Program-made: the position numbers and the translations under genes
In this document: piece by piece, positions 1 to 11,656 of the stretch
Layout of the letters: every line of letters begins with the position of its first letter
Numbering within the stretch: position 1 is the first letter of the stretch
From: Owenia fusiformis
Lineage: Eukaryota; Annelida; Polychaeta; Sabellida; Oweniidae
Direction of reading: 5' to 3'
NCBI GenBank assembly: GCA_903813345.2
Contig: CAIIXF020000011.1
Location: 809,001 to 873,000 of the forward strand
Length of the DNA stretch: 64,000 bases
The notes under the pieces: generated by a model
What the model was told of the DNA's origin: nothing
The model's input: the letters and a program-made list of their open reading frames with translations, nothing else
The model's database searches: none

Positions 1-731
1 ACATATTATACATTTAGTGATAGCATTTTATAATTACTTGTTTACAAAGACATACATGTAGTTGTAGTATATATTTAGATTTATTAGCTTTCAATTCTTC
101 ATTGACTTTGATGAGAAACATTTTCAATTGATGAACTACTAGTTTGAAATATAGGGTCAAATTCCTTATTTCCAAGATGCATAAATTTTAATTAAGATAA
201 ACAAGTGTCAACTCCTTACCTTGTGGTAAGCATTAGCAGAAACAGTAGAACTAGGATTTGGGTCAACATGTGTTTTAATGAATCTATGAAGTTTTCTCTT
301 GATTAATACAAAATTAGAACTTATACTACAGGAAATATTGTTGACTATATGTCTTACAAATGAATGTGGCCAGGGATATACAATTTTAACCACAGATCAG
401 CAATTTGCAACTATCAAATGGCAGTGGGTGTGACCATTGTAATAAGTTGTCATAACATGGTTGGAGAAAAAATGTACATACAAACCTAAGAATAGATGAA
501 AATAGTAACAATCATGGTAAGTTAAAATTAATCCTTAGAAACTGATAAGTAACTGAGTTATTAAGTGACAAAACAATTAATTAAAAAACAAAACAATTAA
601 ATACACAATTAATAAAAACTATGTAACATGTTGTAGCCTACACAACTCTTTAAAATAACTATGATATTCTGAGTAAATATCAAAAGACCACATGATTTGT
701 CCAATTTTCATGTCTCGACATTTTCTTTCAG
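1..731 (+). other. Region upstream of the Academ-like transposase exon
   Basis: AT-rich DNA with no convincing reading frame apart from the transposase fragment at 349-442. It ends in a good 3' splice site: a pyrimidine-rich stretch and TTTCTTTCAG at 722-731. The next exon therefore probably has earlier exons or a first intron to its left, which may lie outside the window. Short ORFs here have no recognisable content. Confidence 0.5.
349..442 (+). pseudogene. Fragment of an Academ-like transposase
   Basis: This stretch closely repeats the transposase coding sequence at about 17042-17132, in the same orientation. It covers the segment around the second catalytic Asp (…TNECGQ…TTDQQ…). It holds small changes and an insertion that shifts the frame after the DQQ motif, and no coding sequence of the family flanks it. 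I read it as a broken duplicate of a related copy or of the downstream gene itself. Confidence 0.7.
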
Positions 732-1739
732 GCGGATGAGTGTTTTTTTAAGAAAACATGTACATTTCAAGATAGGGAACTAATAACTGTCTATGCCAAA
801 AGGATAAGGTCCATTATAAAAGCAAGCAAAGAACGTAATGATAATCTTGGTGTGGAACTGGAGAATAATTTGAACAAAAATGAAAACTTAACATTAAAGT
901 GCCACCATAATTGTGTAAACACTTATGTCTCTTCATTCCATATAAATCATGCTAAACGGAAACCTTCAACATCGAGCAAAGAGGAACCTTCCATGAAGAG
1001 AACTCGAAGGTCAAATGTCGAAAACTTTGACTTCAAGAGTCATTGTTTATTTTGTGGACTTGATTGCCCAGTGAAACGAGACAAGAAAAATCCCCATCGA
1101 TGGAAAGCAGCTTATATTTGCAGAACTGTAAACAAAAGTCTAGGTGAGAGATCTCTCAAGGAAAGAATCCTTGAAACATGCAGGAAACGCTCTGATGACC
1201 AAGCACGCCTAGTAGAAATACGTGTTAGTGGAGCAGTAAGTGATTTACATGCGGCTGATGCTAGATACCATGGTAAATGCTATTCATCATTTCTTGGGAC
1301 AAGGAATGTGTCAGCTGCAGTTTCTGGAGCAAGCAAAATAGAGCTTAATAAAACTGATTTAGCTTTGGAGAAGGTTATTGAAGAAGTACGAAATGATACA
1401 TCTAGAATGTGGACGTCCACAGAGCTCTTGGACTATTATATCTCTGCCGGAGGTGTTTATTTCCAAACCGGCAATAGAAGCATAATGGAATGCATTGTGA
1501 AAACATTAGAGGGTGAATTCATTTTACTCTCAACAATTGGCTATGCCAGCCTTCTTATCTCAAAAACATTTGCTCATCAAATACTAAAATTGAAGTCCCA
1601 TGAAGATGATGACAGTCATATTCACATAAAAAACATATCAGCTAAAATTGTCAATGAATGCAAGGAGGTGGCCCCTGATAAAACATGCTACAAAACCAGA
1701 TTGAGTCCCGATGCAGTAAGCTCTCCTATAAGTATGACA
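732..1739 (+). CDS. Academ-like transposase, N-terminal part (exon interrupted by a transposon)
   Basis: 336 codons open from the splice acceptor at 730-731 to the point of a transposon insertion. No ATG supports a start here: codon 852 is GTG and the frame is open upstream to the acceptor, so this is an internal exon. Visible features are a Cys/His cluster (CHHNC, about 900-914), a second cluster HCLFCGLDC (about 1041-1067) and a motif with HAADARYHGKCY (about 1251-1286). These are typical of the N-terminal zinc-binding region of a large, multicopy invertebrate family that I recognise as Academ-like DNA transposases. Read onward, the frame ends at a TAG at 1761-1763, but its last 8 codons belong to the inserted element. 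The true continuation is at 16282. Family call by recollection; continuity by sequence. Confidence 0.7.
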
Positions 1740-2190
1740 CACTGTGCCAAAAAGGTTATATAGTAATAGAATCTCCTGTTAACTATGCTCTAATATCAAC
1801 TGTCATAGTGTGAAATATCTCCCGTATCTCCCGTGTTGTAGAGACACAACCTATACCAAGAGATTTGGCGGACAACCAGTATAGTTAGTACTATTTTCAA
1901 CTCTACGAAATATGACCTAATATAGGCTGCGTTATATATCTAGGCTAACAAATAGTTTGCCTACCACTCTATTGGACCTATAGAACCAGACATACCCGCC
2001 GATTCTATGGAAAACAGCTTCTTCTGGCCTATTTCAGGATATACTATTAAATCAGAGCTCTAATAACAGGAGATACGCTAACTATACGAAATGACGTCAT
2101 CGTTTCTTATTTCTTTAACTTATCTGGCTTATTAATGATTTACAATGCACTGTCAGCGTTAAGTAATTAAACAAACAAAATAAAACTGAT
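1740..2190 (+). repeat. Left terminal inverted region of the CACTA-like element
   Basis: It aligns in reverse complement with 15780-16278. The best block is 2065-2101 against 15871-15907 (AACAGGAGATACG, then AACTATACGAAATGACGTCA), identical except at one base. Further matches are AAGAGATTTGG (1859-1869) and CTTATCTGGCTTATTAA (2120-2136). Copies of GGAGATAC/GTATCTCC occur several times, as expected of subterminal transposase-binding repeats. Confidence 0.75.
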
Positions 2191-2477
2191 AGATTCACTT
2201 TATACACATTATTTAGTCAGATATAGTATTAATTGAGATGATTTTTATCATTTTCACTTGATGAAATCGATTTGGTCATATTTATCAATCCAAACTGATG
2301 ATTGTAGTTTATTTAGAATTTTTTCTATTCAAAAAAATATTATTTTCTAGTATTTTCCAATCTAAGCCGAAAATATCAAATTACATCATTTTGATTATTC
2401 TATTTCTATTTGAAAAATATTTACAAAATAAATATTTTAGAAGAAAGAAAGAAATTTCATTTGATTTAAATTAATGT

Positions 2478-4248
2478 TAACAATGGAGTAAAAAATGTTA
2501 AGAAAAGTCATCAATTAAAAATCAAAAAATTAACTTTCCAATGAGTTAATTGATTCAATCCAAATTTTAATACAGTGTTAATCATAGAATGAGGGACAAT
2601 ATACAATCATATAAATATGAAAAACTTAATTTGCAAATTATTATTTTTGTGGAAATTAGAACAATCGGCTCTAGATATTAATCCATTAACTCTAACAAAC
2701 GGATTAGTTATCAGTTAACAAAACTCATTCATAGAAATTGAAAATAACTTAGGGATTAAAGTATTACTTCTATTGCTCTGACATCAATACATGCATGTGA
2801 ATGGTGAAAATCTGCATGATTTTGAAAGAAATGTTGGCAAAGGGGAGGGAATCGTTACTTGTTAGGTACTGGCCTGTTTAAAATGCGTAATGTATTTAGC
2901 TAAAATTTGAGCAGTTCTGTGTCTATCAAGACTATTTTTGTGGTCTGCAAAGTGAATACAGGTGGTTGTTTGTGCCTGTGTAAGATGGGGCCTTTTTGTT
3001 GTAAACTTAATGTACGTAGTAGAGAAACAATGGAGTAAAAATGTCAGAAAACCCATTTATTAAAAATTAACTTTACGTTGAGTCAATCAATTAAATCCAA
3101 ATTTTAACACAATGTTAATCATTACTTTAGGGACATTATGCAATCAAATAATTATGAAAAAGTTTTCAAATTATTTTTGTGGAACTTAGAACTGTTGGCT
3201 GTAGGAAATTAATCCATTTCCACTAACAAATGGATTAGTTACAGGTATTAGTGTTAACGAAACTCATATTAGAGAAATTGAATAATTGGGGATTAAAGTT
3301 TTACTTATCATATTGTGTCAATATGTTATTTACATCAGTTTGTTCTACCATGCTCCAATTTGCTCAAAGTGTAATCATCGCTTTGTCAGATGAAACATTA
3401 GGAATTAATGTAAAATGTACCCGCTTCTTTATTTTCATTTTCAAACAACTAAACATACCGAATCTCGCACCTTTTGATATTTGGAAGTGGAAAACAAAGA
3501 AAGGTTAATAATAACTAGCTGTAATAAAAAGAAATAGTCCAATTGTAGTAGAAACAAATGTATTACATCATGGACTAATCTGTTGTTTATATCCCTGGTT
3601 TATATCTCAGATATTATATTGATAACAGAAAAAATAAATTGTTAAATGTGAGAGAATTCAAGTTTTAATTTTGTTTTAGCATGGCTTATAACACCACTTG
3701 TATCATGCAAACTTAATGCATGTTTCCTAATTTATTATCAAAGATTTGTGAGAAGAAATCGGAGCAATACATCCAATATATTACAGTAATAAGTTTTAGC
3801 CCTGAGGATCAATTTTCAAAACATACCAACGGGTCACAATTTGTCAATTTTGGCCCATAATCACTTAACAGTGCCCAGATTGGTAAAACTAAATAGGATT
3901 TTGACAGAGAAACAATTGAGTTAAATTGTGAGGAAACCCAATGGAGTAAAAATGTGAGGAAACCCATTGATTAAAAATTAACTTTCCGTTGAGTCAATCA
4001 ATTAAATCCAAATTTTAACACAATGTTAATCATAACATAAGGGACATTATACAATCAAATAATTATGAAAAACTTAATTTGCAAATTATTTGTTGGTTCA
4101 AATTAGAACCATCGGCTGTAGAAATTAATCCATTAACTCTAACAAACAGATTATCTATCAGTGTGAACAAAACTCAAATCATAGAAATTGAATAATTAGG
4201 GATTAAAGTTTGACTTATTACATTGCTCTGGAATGTCAATACATGTAT
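2478..4248 (+). repeat. ~540-bp tandem repeats inside the CACTA-like element (left part)
   Basis: Units start with ACAATGGAGTAAAAA-like sequence at about 2480, 3027 and 3938. A fourth starts at about 15402, beyond the nested insertion. Shared landmarks are a stretch near AATCAATTAAATCCAAATTTT, another near GATTAATCCATTAACTCTAAC, and CATGNATGTGAATGG. The second unit holds about 370 bp of extra sequence (about 3500-3900). The third is split at 4248/15175 by the nested element. No coding content was seen. Confidence 0.7.
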
Positions 4249-4379
4249 CCCAGCAAACAGTGACGTCCATGTAACGTCACTCATATGTGGTATATAAGTT
4301 CACTGGAGACGTTGTATATTTCCGTTATATAAACGTCAAAGCAACGTAAAATTGTGACATTCAGCAAAACGTCGGTGGA

Positions 4380-6300
4380 TGGTTAAAAAATGACGTTGTA
4401 GTAATGTGTTAGTAAAGTTCGAAATTTGTGCTGGTGTGAAAAACGTAACAATGACGTTGAATTTTTACCAGTTTGGTTCATTTGCAACGTAATATAAACG
4501 GTAAAATTTAACGTTGTCGTAACGTGTTTTAAATGTGAAAGATATTTGTAAGTGTAGAAAACGTTACAAAGACGTTGTGTTCTCACCAAATTTGGTACAT
4601 TTGCTACGTAATGTAAACGGTAAAATTTGACGTTGTCGTAACGTGTTTTAAACGTGAAAGATATTTGTAAGTGTAGAGAACGTTACAAAGACGTTGCACT
4701 TCTCACCAAGTTGTTTCATTTGCTACGTAATATAAACGGTAAAATTTGACGTTGTCGTAACGTGTTTTAAATGTGAAAGATATTTGTAAGTGTAGAAAAC
4801 GTTACAAAGACGTTGTGTTCTCACCAAATTTGGTACATTTGCTACGTAATGTAGACGGTAAAATTTGACGTTGTCGTAACGTGTTTTAAACGTGAAAGAT
4901 ATTTGTAAGTGTAAAAAACGTTACAAAGACGTTGCACTTCTCACCAAATTGTTTCATTTGCTACGTAATATAAACGGTAAAATTTAACGTTGTCGTAACG
5001 TTTTTTAAATGTGTAAAATATTTGTAAGTGCAGGAAACATTACAAAGACGTTGCAGTTCTCACCAAATTGTTTCATTTGCTACGTAATATAAACGGTAAA
5101 ATTTGACGTTGTCGTAACGTGTTTTAAATGTGAAAGATATTTGTAAGTGTAGAAAACGTTACAAAGACGTTGTGTTCTCACCAAATTTGGTACATTTGCT
5201 ACGTAATGTAAACGGTAAAATTTGACGTTGTCGTAACGTGTTTTAAACGTGAAAGATATTTGTAAGTGTAGAAAACGTTACAAAGACGTTGCACTTCTCA
5301 CCAAATTGTTTCATTTGCTACGTAATATAAACGGTAAAATTTGATGTCGTCGTAACGTGTTCTAAATGTGAAAGATATTTGTAAGTGTAAAAAACGTTTC
5401 AAAGACGTTGTGTTCTCACCAAATTTGGTACATTTGCTACGTAATGTAAACGGTAAAATTTGACGTTGTCGTAACGTGTTTTAAATGTGAAAGATATTTG
5501 TAAGTGTAGAAAACGTTACAAAGACGTTGCACTTCTCACCAAATTGTTTCATTTGCTACGTAATATAAACGGTAAAATTTGATGTCGTCGTAACGTGTTC
5601 TAAATGTGAAAAATATTTGTAAGTGTAAAAAACGTTACAAAGACGTTGCGTTCTCACCAAATTTGGTACATTTACTACGTAATGTAAACAGTAAAATTTG
5701 ACGTTGTCGTAACGTACGTGTTTTAAATGTGAAAGATATTTGTAAGTGTAGAAAACGTTACAAAGACGTTGCAGTTCTCACCAAATTGTTACATTTGCTA
5801 CGTAATATAAACAGTAAAATTTGACGTTGTCATAACGTGTTTTAAATGTGAAAGATAATTGTAAGTCTAGGAAACGTTACAAAGTCCTTGTTTTCCCACC
5901 AAATTGGTTCATTTGCCACGTAGTGAAAATGGCTAATTGTAACGTTGTCAAAACATGGTTTGAATGTGAAAAATATTTGTAATTGTAACACACGTTACAA
6001 AGACGTAATTTTCTGACCAAAATGGTTCATTTTCAACGTAGTGCAAACGGTTAATTTCAACGTTGTCGAAACGTGTTTTCAATTGAAATGTAAAAAAATA
6101 TTTGTAAGTGCAGGAAACGTTACAAAAAGACGCTATGTCCTCACGAAATTGGTTTATTAACAACGTTGTCGAAACAGTTAATTTTGACGTTGACGAAACG
6201 GGGTTTAAACGTGAAAAATACATATACATGTATGTGAAAAAGAACGTGACAAAGACGTTGTGGTCTCAACAAATTCGTTTAATTTGTGACGTGAAGTAAA
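4380..6300 (+). repeat. 119-bp satellite array
   Basis: The landmark GTAAAATTTGACGTTGTCGT recurs at 4501, 4620, 4739, 4858, 4977, 5096, 5215, 5334, 5453, 5572 and 5691, an exact 119-bp step, and decays after about 5800. Each unit is dense in ACGT, AACGTT and GACGTT. Alternate units share variants (GTTGTGTTCTCACC against GTTGCACTTCTCACC), so there is also a ~238-bp higher-order period. Short ORFs within are repeat artefacts. Confidence 0.9.
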
Positions 6301-6489
6301 TGTTAAATATATAACGAATATACATGTATGCCTCGAGTTGTGGTAACTTTAAATACTGATCGGTGGAGGCACAGGCATATGTTGGCTCACACAGATGAAC
6401 TTAACGTGGTAATTGAGAGTGAGAGTGGAAATATGATGTAAAGAAAACGTTTCTCCGACGTTGTAATTTTGCCATGGGTTATTGCTGAC

Positions 6490-6765
6490 AAAAGTCTGAC
6501 GGTCTGTCCCGAGGGGTTCATTCCAATATACCTCTTAATACCTATGTGCCGCGCCAAAGACCCCCTTTTTGAGCATTTTTTCCATGTCAATTTCCTCTCA
6601 AAATTGGAAGTTTCCATGTATTATTCCTCTCAGAGTTATAAAATTCCATATTTTCTTCCTCTGAACTTCATAGATGTCCATGTCGACTTCCTCTGGAGCT
6701 TGCCGGTGTAAAATAAATTATGGTCCCCTGGGGATTATGGTCCCCTTTCTTAAAGGCCCTTACTG
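6490..6765 (+). repeat. Dispersed repeat, second copy at 36490-36890
   Basis: It begins GGGTTCATTCCAATATACC and runs through TTTTTTCCATGTCAATTTCC. Both stretches recur at 36487-36610, and a trailing AAAGGCCCTTA occurs in both places. Part of an unidentified interspersed element. Confidence 0.65.
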
Positions 6766-6899
6766 GCCCTGATTGTGGATACGATAATAAGGGAGAGTTG
6801 TATTTAGGTCACCATATAAATCAATGGAAAGTAGGACCATAATTTGATAGGACCTCCTACCCTTTTACGCCGGGACTAAAAATGGCGAATTATCGGTAA

Positions 6900-7220
6900 A
6901 TTGACTAAAACTCCACTCTTCCGGCGATTTGTCAGACCTCGGGACAAAAATTTTAGTCCCTTTCAACAAGGGCGAGCGTTACAAACGGAAAGTACATCGT
7001 TCGCAAATTTGATGTATTTCTCGTTCGGCTTTTTATCGTATTCTGTTCTATCAACCAATAGAAATAGAGGAATTTCCGCGTCGAAATCAACATGGAGGAC
7101 AGTTCCAAGTTCAAGAATATTGCTGCTTAAAAGCAACTTGGGAGCCGTACTGCCAGCTTTCGAAGGTAAGAATGATGCATGCATGTTACACAATCACCAA
7201 AGGTTAAAATGAAAGCATTC
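6900..7220 (+). other. Possible decayed first exon inside the nested element
   Basis: A less AT-rich stretch with an ATG at 7091 in good context, a short frame (MEDSSKFKNIAA, then a stop) and a consensus-like donor (AAG|GTAAGAATG at about 7164-7175). Overlapping ORFs of 76-103 residues on both strands match nothing I recognise. It could be the remnant first exon of a gene once carried by the element, or chance. Confidence 0.2.
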
Positions 7221-8022
7221 CATGGCCGGTACTTGCAGCGAGAACACAAATAATCTCATGTGAAAGTTGGGATCGTTTCAATTTTCAAAATTTTTGTCAG
7301 TTGAAATTAGACTTTTGAATATTCTGATATTTGAATCGATGTTATTGATTTTCAATTTCATCACGATTTTCAATCATAATTCCTGGTTCATAATTTTCGT
7401 TAGGTCAATTACAAGGGGTCCAGGGGTCAATTAACCATCAGCGACTTTCAAGTCAGATCCTAGACTATATCCTATTTAGTCTGAATTATATTCAGACTAT
7501 AAGGCACCTATGTTAATGTTTGGTAATTCCAATTATTTGTTTACATAGGAAGTGCTATTCAAAATGGCTGATTGGGTAAAATTAATTTGCACAGTGTTAG
7601 TTCATCTAGCTTTATTTCCACTAGACAATATGCTGTGTTACTTTTTATTGCATTTAATTGTACCTTACTATTTAATTGAAATTTTGTAATGTTTATTTTA
7701 TTGAAAAAATGTTTCCTCCAATTGATAATTTTGTGCAAAAAATTTCACTGCAATTTCCACAGGAAAGTAGTACATCATAACAGACTGACTTCTAGTCAGT
7801 CTGTTGGATACATACTAAGTCAGATCCGGTCCCTGGGATCTGGCGCAGAGGTGTTGATTGGATGGTGAAGTGTTTATGGCAAATGGTTTATGCAGTTATC
7901 TTAATCTTGATGGTGATCTCTGTTAGATCTACCTCTTTCAAAGAATAGACTTTGCCCGGGGAGTCCGTGATTGCCATCTTTAGCCTGATAGATAATCATG
8001 ATGGCAGAAATACAGAAATACA

Positions 8023-8277
8023 CAAACATGTATCAGTTTCATATGCTTTAGAAAATGTACATGTTTGCGAACAAATAGTTCAGAAAACAATAGAATCGTC
8101 GATTTAATTCCTCACTTAAGTACGGTTTTTCGAAAAACAGTTAAGATCTGCACTTTTAACCCGAACCGTTTGTGTAACTTAAGTGAGGAATTAAATCGAT
8201 GATTCTGTTGTCTTCTGAGCTATGCCTATTTTTCGCAAACATGTTCATTTTCTAAAACATATGATGCTGATACATGT
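8023..8277. repeat. Foldback (inverted) repeat
   Basis: Arms of about 95 bp, 8023-8120 and 8179-8277, face each other around a ~60-bp spacer. The inner edges hold TTTAATTCCTCACTTAAGT and its reverse complement. The outer edges hold ACATGTATCAG/CTGATACATGT. MITE-like, with no reading frame. Confidence 0.75.
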
Positions 8278-8654
8278 TTGTGAGAAAAAATGTTGTGGGG
8301 ATTCTGCCTACAATGCGTGAAATAAGGAAAAAAGAAAAATCGTACCTTCGACGTTCCGACATTTTGTTACCAAAATGAACCGTTTCGGTAACCAGTGTAA
8401 TCGAGCGGATCACCAGTGAATAGATAGCATACTATATTTAGGGAGTTCTTTAATTTTTTTGAAAATAACATGGCAGAGAAGCATTGAAATATGAGGTCAC
8501 AGATATGATAGCTAAACTACAAAACAAACTAAAATAAACAAAAGTAAGAACATGTATAAATGTTTCTATTTTTACATGTTCTGTTTCAATGTGGTCCTTT
8601 AATTGCTTATTTTTTAGATTCAGAGAAGTTCCAAACATTCAAAATTTTACTGTA

Positions 8655-8835
8655 ATCTCATCTACTCTACGACCCCCACTTAAATTTGTAAAAAACATAA
8701 GTGGGGGTAACCAAACTCGTCTGGCCCTGTTATCCACTCCCTGATTCTGAAATGTCGTAGACCAACAACGTCAGGCGTAGATAACTGGGCCATACAGGTT
8801 TTTGTTAAAGTGGGGGTAGAATGCGATAAATCGCA
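8655..8835. repeat. Small foldback repeat
   Basis: The left end CTACGACCCCCACTTAAA pairs with the right end TTAAAGTGGGGGTAGA. Inner blocks GGCCCTGTTATCCAC and GTAGATAACTGGGCC also pair. Non-coding, MITE-like. Confidence 0.65.
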
Positions 8836-9079
8836 TGATGTATGGTCTCTCTAAAATTCTCTTATTTTTAACATGGGAAATCGTCACTTCAGCAAATTCA
8901 CATGTCATTTATTTATGTTCCAAAATTCACCCTATGCAGACAGAGCCTGTGGGAAATATTGGGTGCTGAGCAAATGAGCGGAGGGTGCTGAGCTAACAGT
9001 CATTTTTGAAAAAATTCTTTCAAAATCATGCAGTTTTCACCATTTTGAGCACTTCTCAAGTGATTTTGTCCATATTTGG

Positions 9080-9165
9080 GCCAAAATTGTCAAATGTGAA
9101 CCCCCCCTGGAAATTTTTGAAAAATGAACCCCCCTTGGCAAATCCTGGCTACGGGCCTGATTATT
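9080..9165 (+). repeat. Dispersed repeat tail, second copy at 49075-49165
   Basis: Both copies share CCAAAATT…CCCCCTGGAA, then TTGGCAAATCCTGGCTA and a GGG(C/T)CTGA end. It looks like the 3' end of an interspersed element of unknown class. Confidence 0.55.
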
Positions 9166-9334
9166 GATATTTATATTTTTTAATCGAAATGGTGTTTGTT
9201 ATAAGCACACGCCTTTTAACAATTGATAGAGACTGAAAAGTGTATTTCATTTTCAGCAAATCTGAAATTAAGCTTTGTTTTTATTGATCGAATTCAATGA
9301 AAGTTAATTTCTTTTAAGTTAAGTTAACTTTTAT

Positions 9335-9990
9335 CAGCCTTTAAAAAAACTACTATTGTCATCTGTTTTTCCATCTTAGTGTACAATAGTTCTCTACTCT
9401 GTTTTCAGAAGTAGGAGATGAACCAGATTTTTGTAGCTTTCATCCATGATAACCCTGAGACCTTGTTGGTTGTGTTTAGATGATGGTGTTTCATACTAAT
9501 CAGGTATATTATTTCATCGTTTGATTTAATTAACTTGCATCATTTGTGGCTCTTTGCTTCAGAAAGTATTCATTTGTATTTAATGCAGTTATTATTTAAC
9601 TTTCACAGTTTCACAGCAAATGAGATACTGTAAATTGCTTTAATTTGGTGCTATTTAATTTGGCGCCCTGTGCAAATTTTAAAAGTATGACTGCTATATA
9701 ATTAAGTTCTTTTAAAAGGTTTGAACTTAATCCTGATTGACACAATGTTAAAACATCTCAGTAGATTTACTCATCATATTCACAATTTAAAGGTCTTATC
9801 TTAATCAATACAATTTGAAATAAAAGTATAAAATAAAGTAACAGTCTTTTAAAGTACTACTATTGTCCTCTATTTTCCCATCTACCTATTCTGTTTTCAG
9901 GATTGTTGTAGCCTTCACCCATGATAACCCTGAGATGATTTTGGCTGTGTTGAGATGAGTGGTGTTATGCTAATCAGGTAGGCCTATATT
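9335..9990 (+). repeat. Pair of duplicated exon-like segments
   Basis: About 9345-9503 and 9855-9981 share CTACTATTGTC, a polypyrimidine tract ending TCTGTTTTCAG, a block with CATGATAACCCTGAGA, and an end reading CTAATCAGGTA. Each copy has an acceptor-like start and a donor-like end, but all three frames carry stops. They may derive from a duplicated exon that has decayed. Confidence 0.5.
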
Positions 9991-10249
9991 ATTTCTAGAG
10001 GTGTCACACTGACCCGAAGTTGACCTGCCATATTTTATCTCAGAAAGTTAAGAGTCATTCTCAGGTATCTACTTTCCTACCGTTCCAACATTTCAAATTA
10101 TTATCCAATAGAATATTTTAATAAATAGATCTCTAGTTAAATCATTGGATGAAGATTATGAGAGTCAACGAAGGAATGTTTTGGCTATATGATTCTACTG
10201 TAGAAATACAAAAGGATGGTACAAAAAGCTACTAGGGATCTATAAACAG

Positions 10250-10505
10250 ATGAGCATAGGGATTGTTTTACCCCAGAGTAGTCCCAAAAAGTCTCCTGAG
10301 ACAAAGATCAGATCTGGTGGAAGAAAGATTACACCCTCAGGTGCATTTTCAGATAACCAACTAATAAAATGTTTATACTACAAGTCTCTAAAATATTTCA
10401 GACAAACTAGCAGTACAAGCAGAATGGAACATTTGACGGTTTGGAAGTTAGGCAGTCTAGAGTCCTCTGAGCTTGGGGAGTTGCGAGGAAAGTGACTTCG
10501 GTAAG
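10250..10505 (+). other. Possible decayed exon, unrecognised
   Basis: An 81-codon frame with ATG directly after an ACAG acceptor-like end (10245-10249) and a strong donor (CGGTAAGT at 10499-10506) just past its TGA. The N-terminal half is Ser/Pro/Lys-rich. I do not recognise the product. It may belong to the same lost gene as 7091-7164, which is speculative. Confidence 0.2.
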
Positions 10506-10589
10506 TCCAGGTTAATCTATTATTCATTATAGAAGTATTTTATATATATTAAGTTTACAGCAGAATCAAATCTAGCAAGATCCTTGTCA

Positions 10590-10830
10590 TTCTATTCTAA
10601 AAATATAAAGTGCAGACTTTACTTCACGAATACTAGAGTATTTTACCAAAGAATTTTACAATTATGTATTTTATTTTATATATATGGCTTCCATATTTAT
10701 ATTTGGAAGAATTTAAAAATTTTCCCGATTTTCGCACTTTTAATCCTCAATAACTTACTGATTTACAACACATTGTAGACCTTTGAGACATATTGTATCT
10801 GAGATTGTAAAGAATAGATCGCTAGCTCAA
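10590..10830 (+). repeat. Dispersed repeat, second copy at 55970-56200
   Basis: Shared blocks are TCTAAAAAT followed by AAAGTGCA(G/C)ACTTTA(C/T)TTCA, GAATTTAAA…TTTTCGCACTTTTAATC, and GATTGTAA(A/G)GAATAGAT. Same orientation in both copies. Unknown element. Confidence 0.6.
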
Positions 10831-11528
10831 TTTTGGTTGAAAATGACACTGCAAAATATACAGAGTGGGTATGGGTATACAGGTTACATTTCATACTTTT
10901 CAATAGATTGATTTTTTCCAGGAAAATGTCCAAAAACAAGCAGAAATGGCAATGTGTTAAACATGCAACCAGGGAAACAACGACTGAGCTGTACAAGTCA
11001 TTTGAAAAAACATTTGGAAAGTGATGAGGACCAATGAGAGCTCATGCTTTCAAGGAAAAATGAACACTTAGCATAAACAATATCTGTTCCGAGAAGCAAG
11101 CCAGTTTGAATTAAATTTTTATCTCTATGACAAGTAACGGGACAGTACTTTTAAGATTGCATAGATATAATGGCTTCATATCTGAAACATGCAATTTTTC
11201 TAGATTTATTCCCAACTTAAAATGGTCATTATTGCTTTTTGAAAATCAATACCATGTTAACTAATAGAGCATTTGTTCAAGCTCAAATTAGAATATTTAT
11301 TCATTCCCGTTCAGAAAAATAACAATATAACCCCTAAACAGTTAGGCTATAGATAATTACATTCATAGTAAAGGGGGTGAATAGATCTGCCGAGATCTGG
11401 GCACAATCTCGGAAATGAAATATCTAAATATCATCAAAGTTAATCCCATACTTAGTAGTGTTATAGGTAAATAACATGCGGGAATATAATTGATATCTGA
11501 GTTGAGCGGGAGATATACAAGGGCTATG

Positions 11529-11656
11529 TACTGGGAGGTTTTGGATACAGGTTTTATCCCAAGGGAAATATGTGTATATCCCGACGGACCGCAGGGACCA
11601 AGGGATATACACATATTTCCCGAGGGATAAACCCAATATCCAAAACCGACCGTACA
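11529..11656. repeat. Long hairpin
   Basis: Arms of about 54 bp flank a ~19-bp loop. AAATATGTGTATATCCC (11567-11583) and GGGATATACACATATTT (11603-11619) pair exactly. The outer parts GTACTGGGAGGTTTTGGATA and its partner TATCCAAAACCGACCGTAC pair with few mismatches. Overlapping minus-strand ORFs are shadows of the palindrome. Confidence 0.8.

Noticed and set aside
4380-6300. CRISPR-like array (regular 119-bp repeats)
   Set aside because: Whole units repeat with no unique spacers between short repeats, and the context is eukaryotic.
6963-7212. Opposed 76- and 103-codon ORFs as a gene
   Set aside because: Neither has a recognisable domain; kept only as a low-confidence exon remnant because of the ATG and donor nearby.
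10763-11024. Plus- and minus-strand ORFs near 10.8-11.0 kb as exons
   Set aside because: Part of the stretch is a dispersed repeat also at 55970-56200; no consistent frame across copies.
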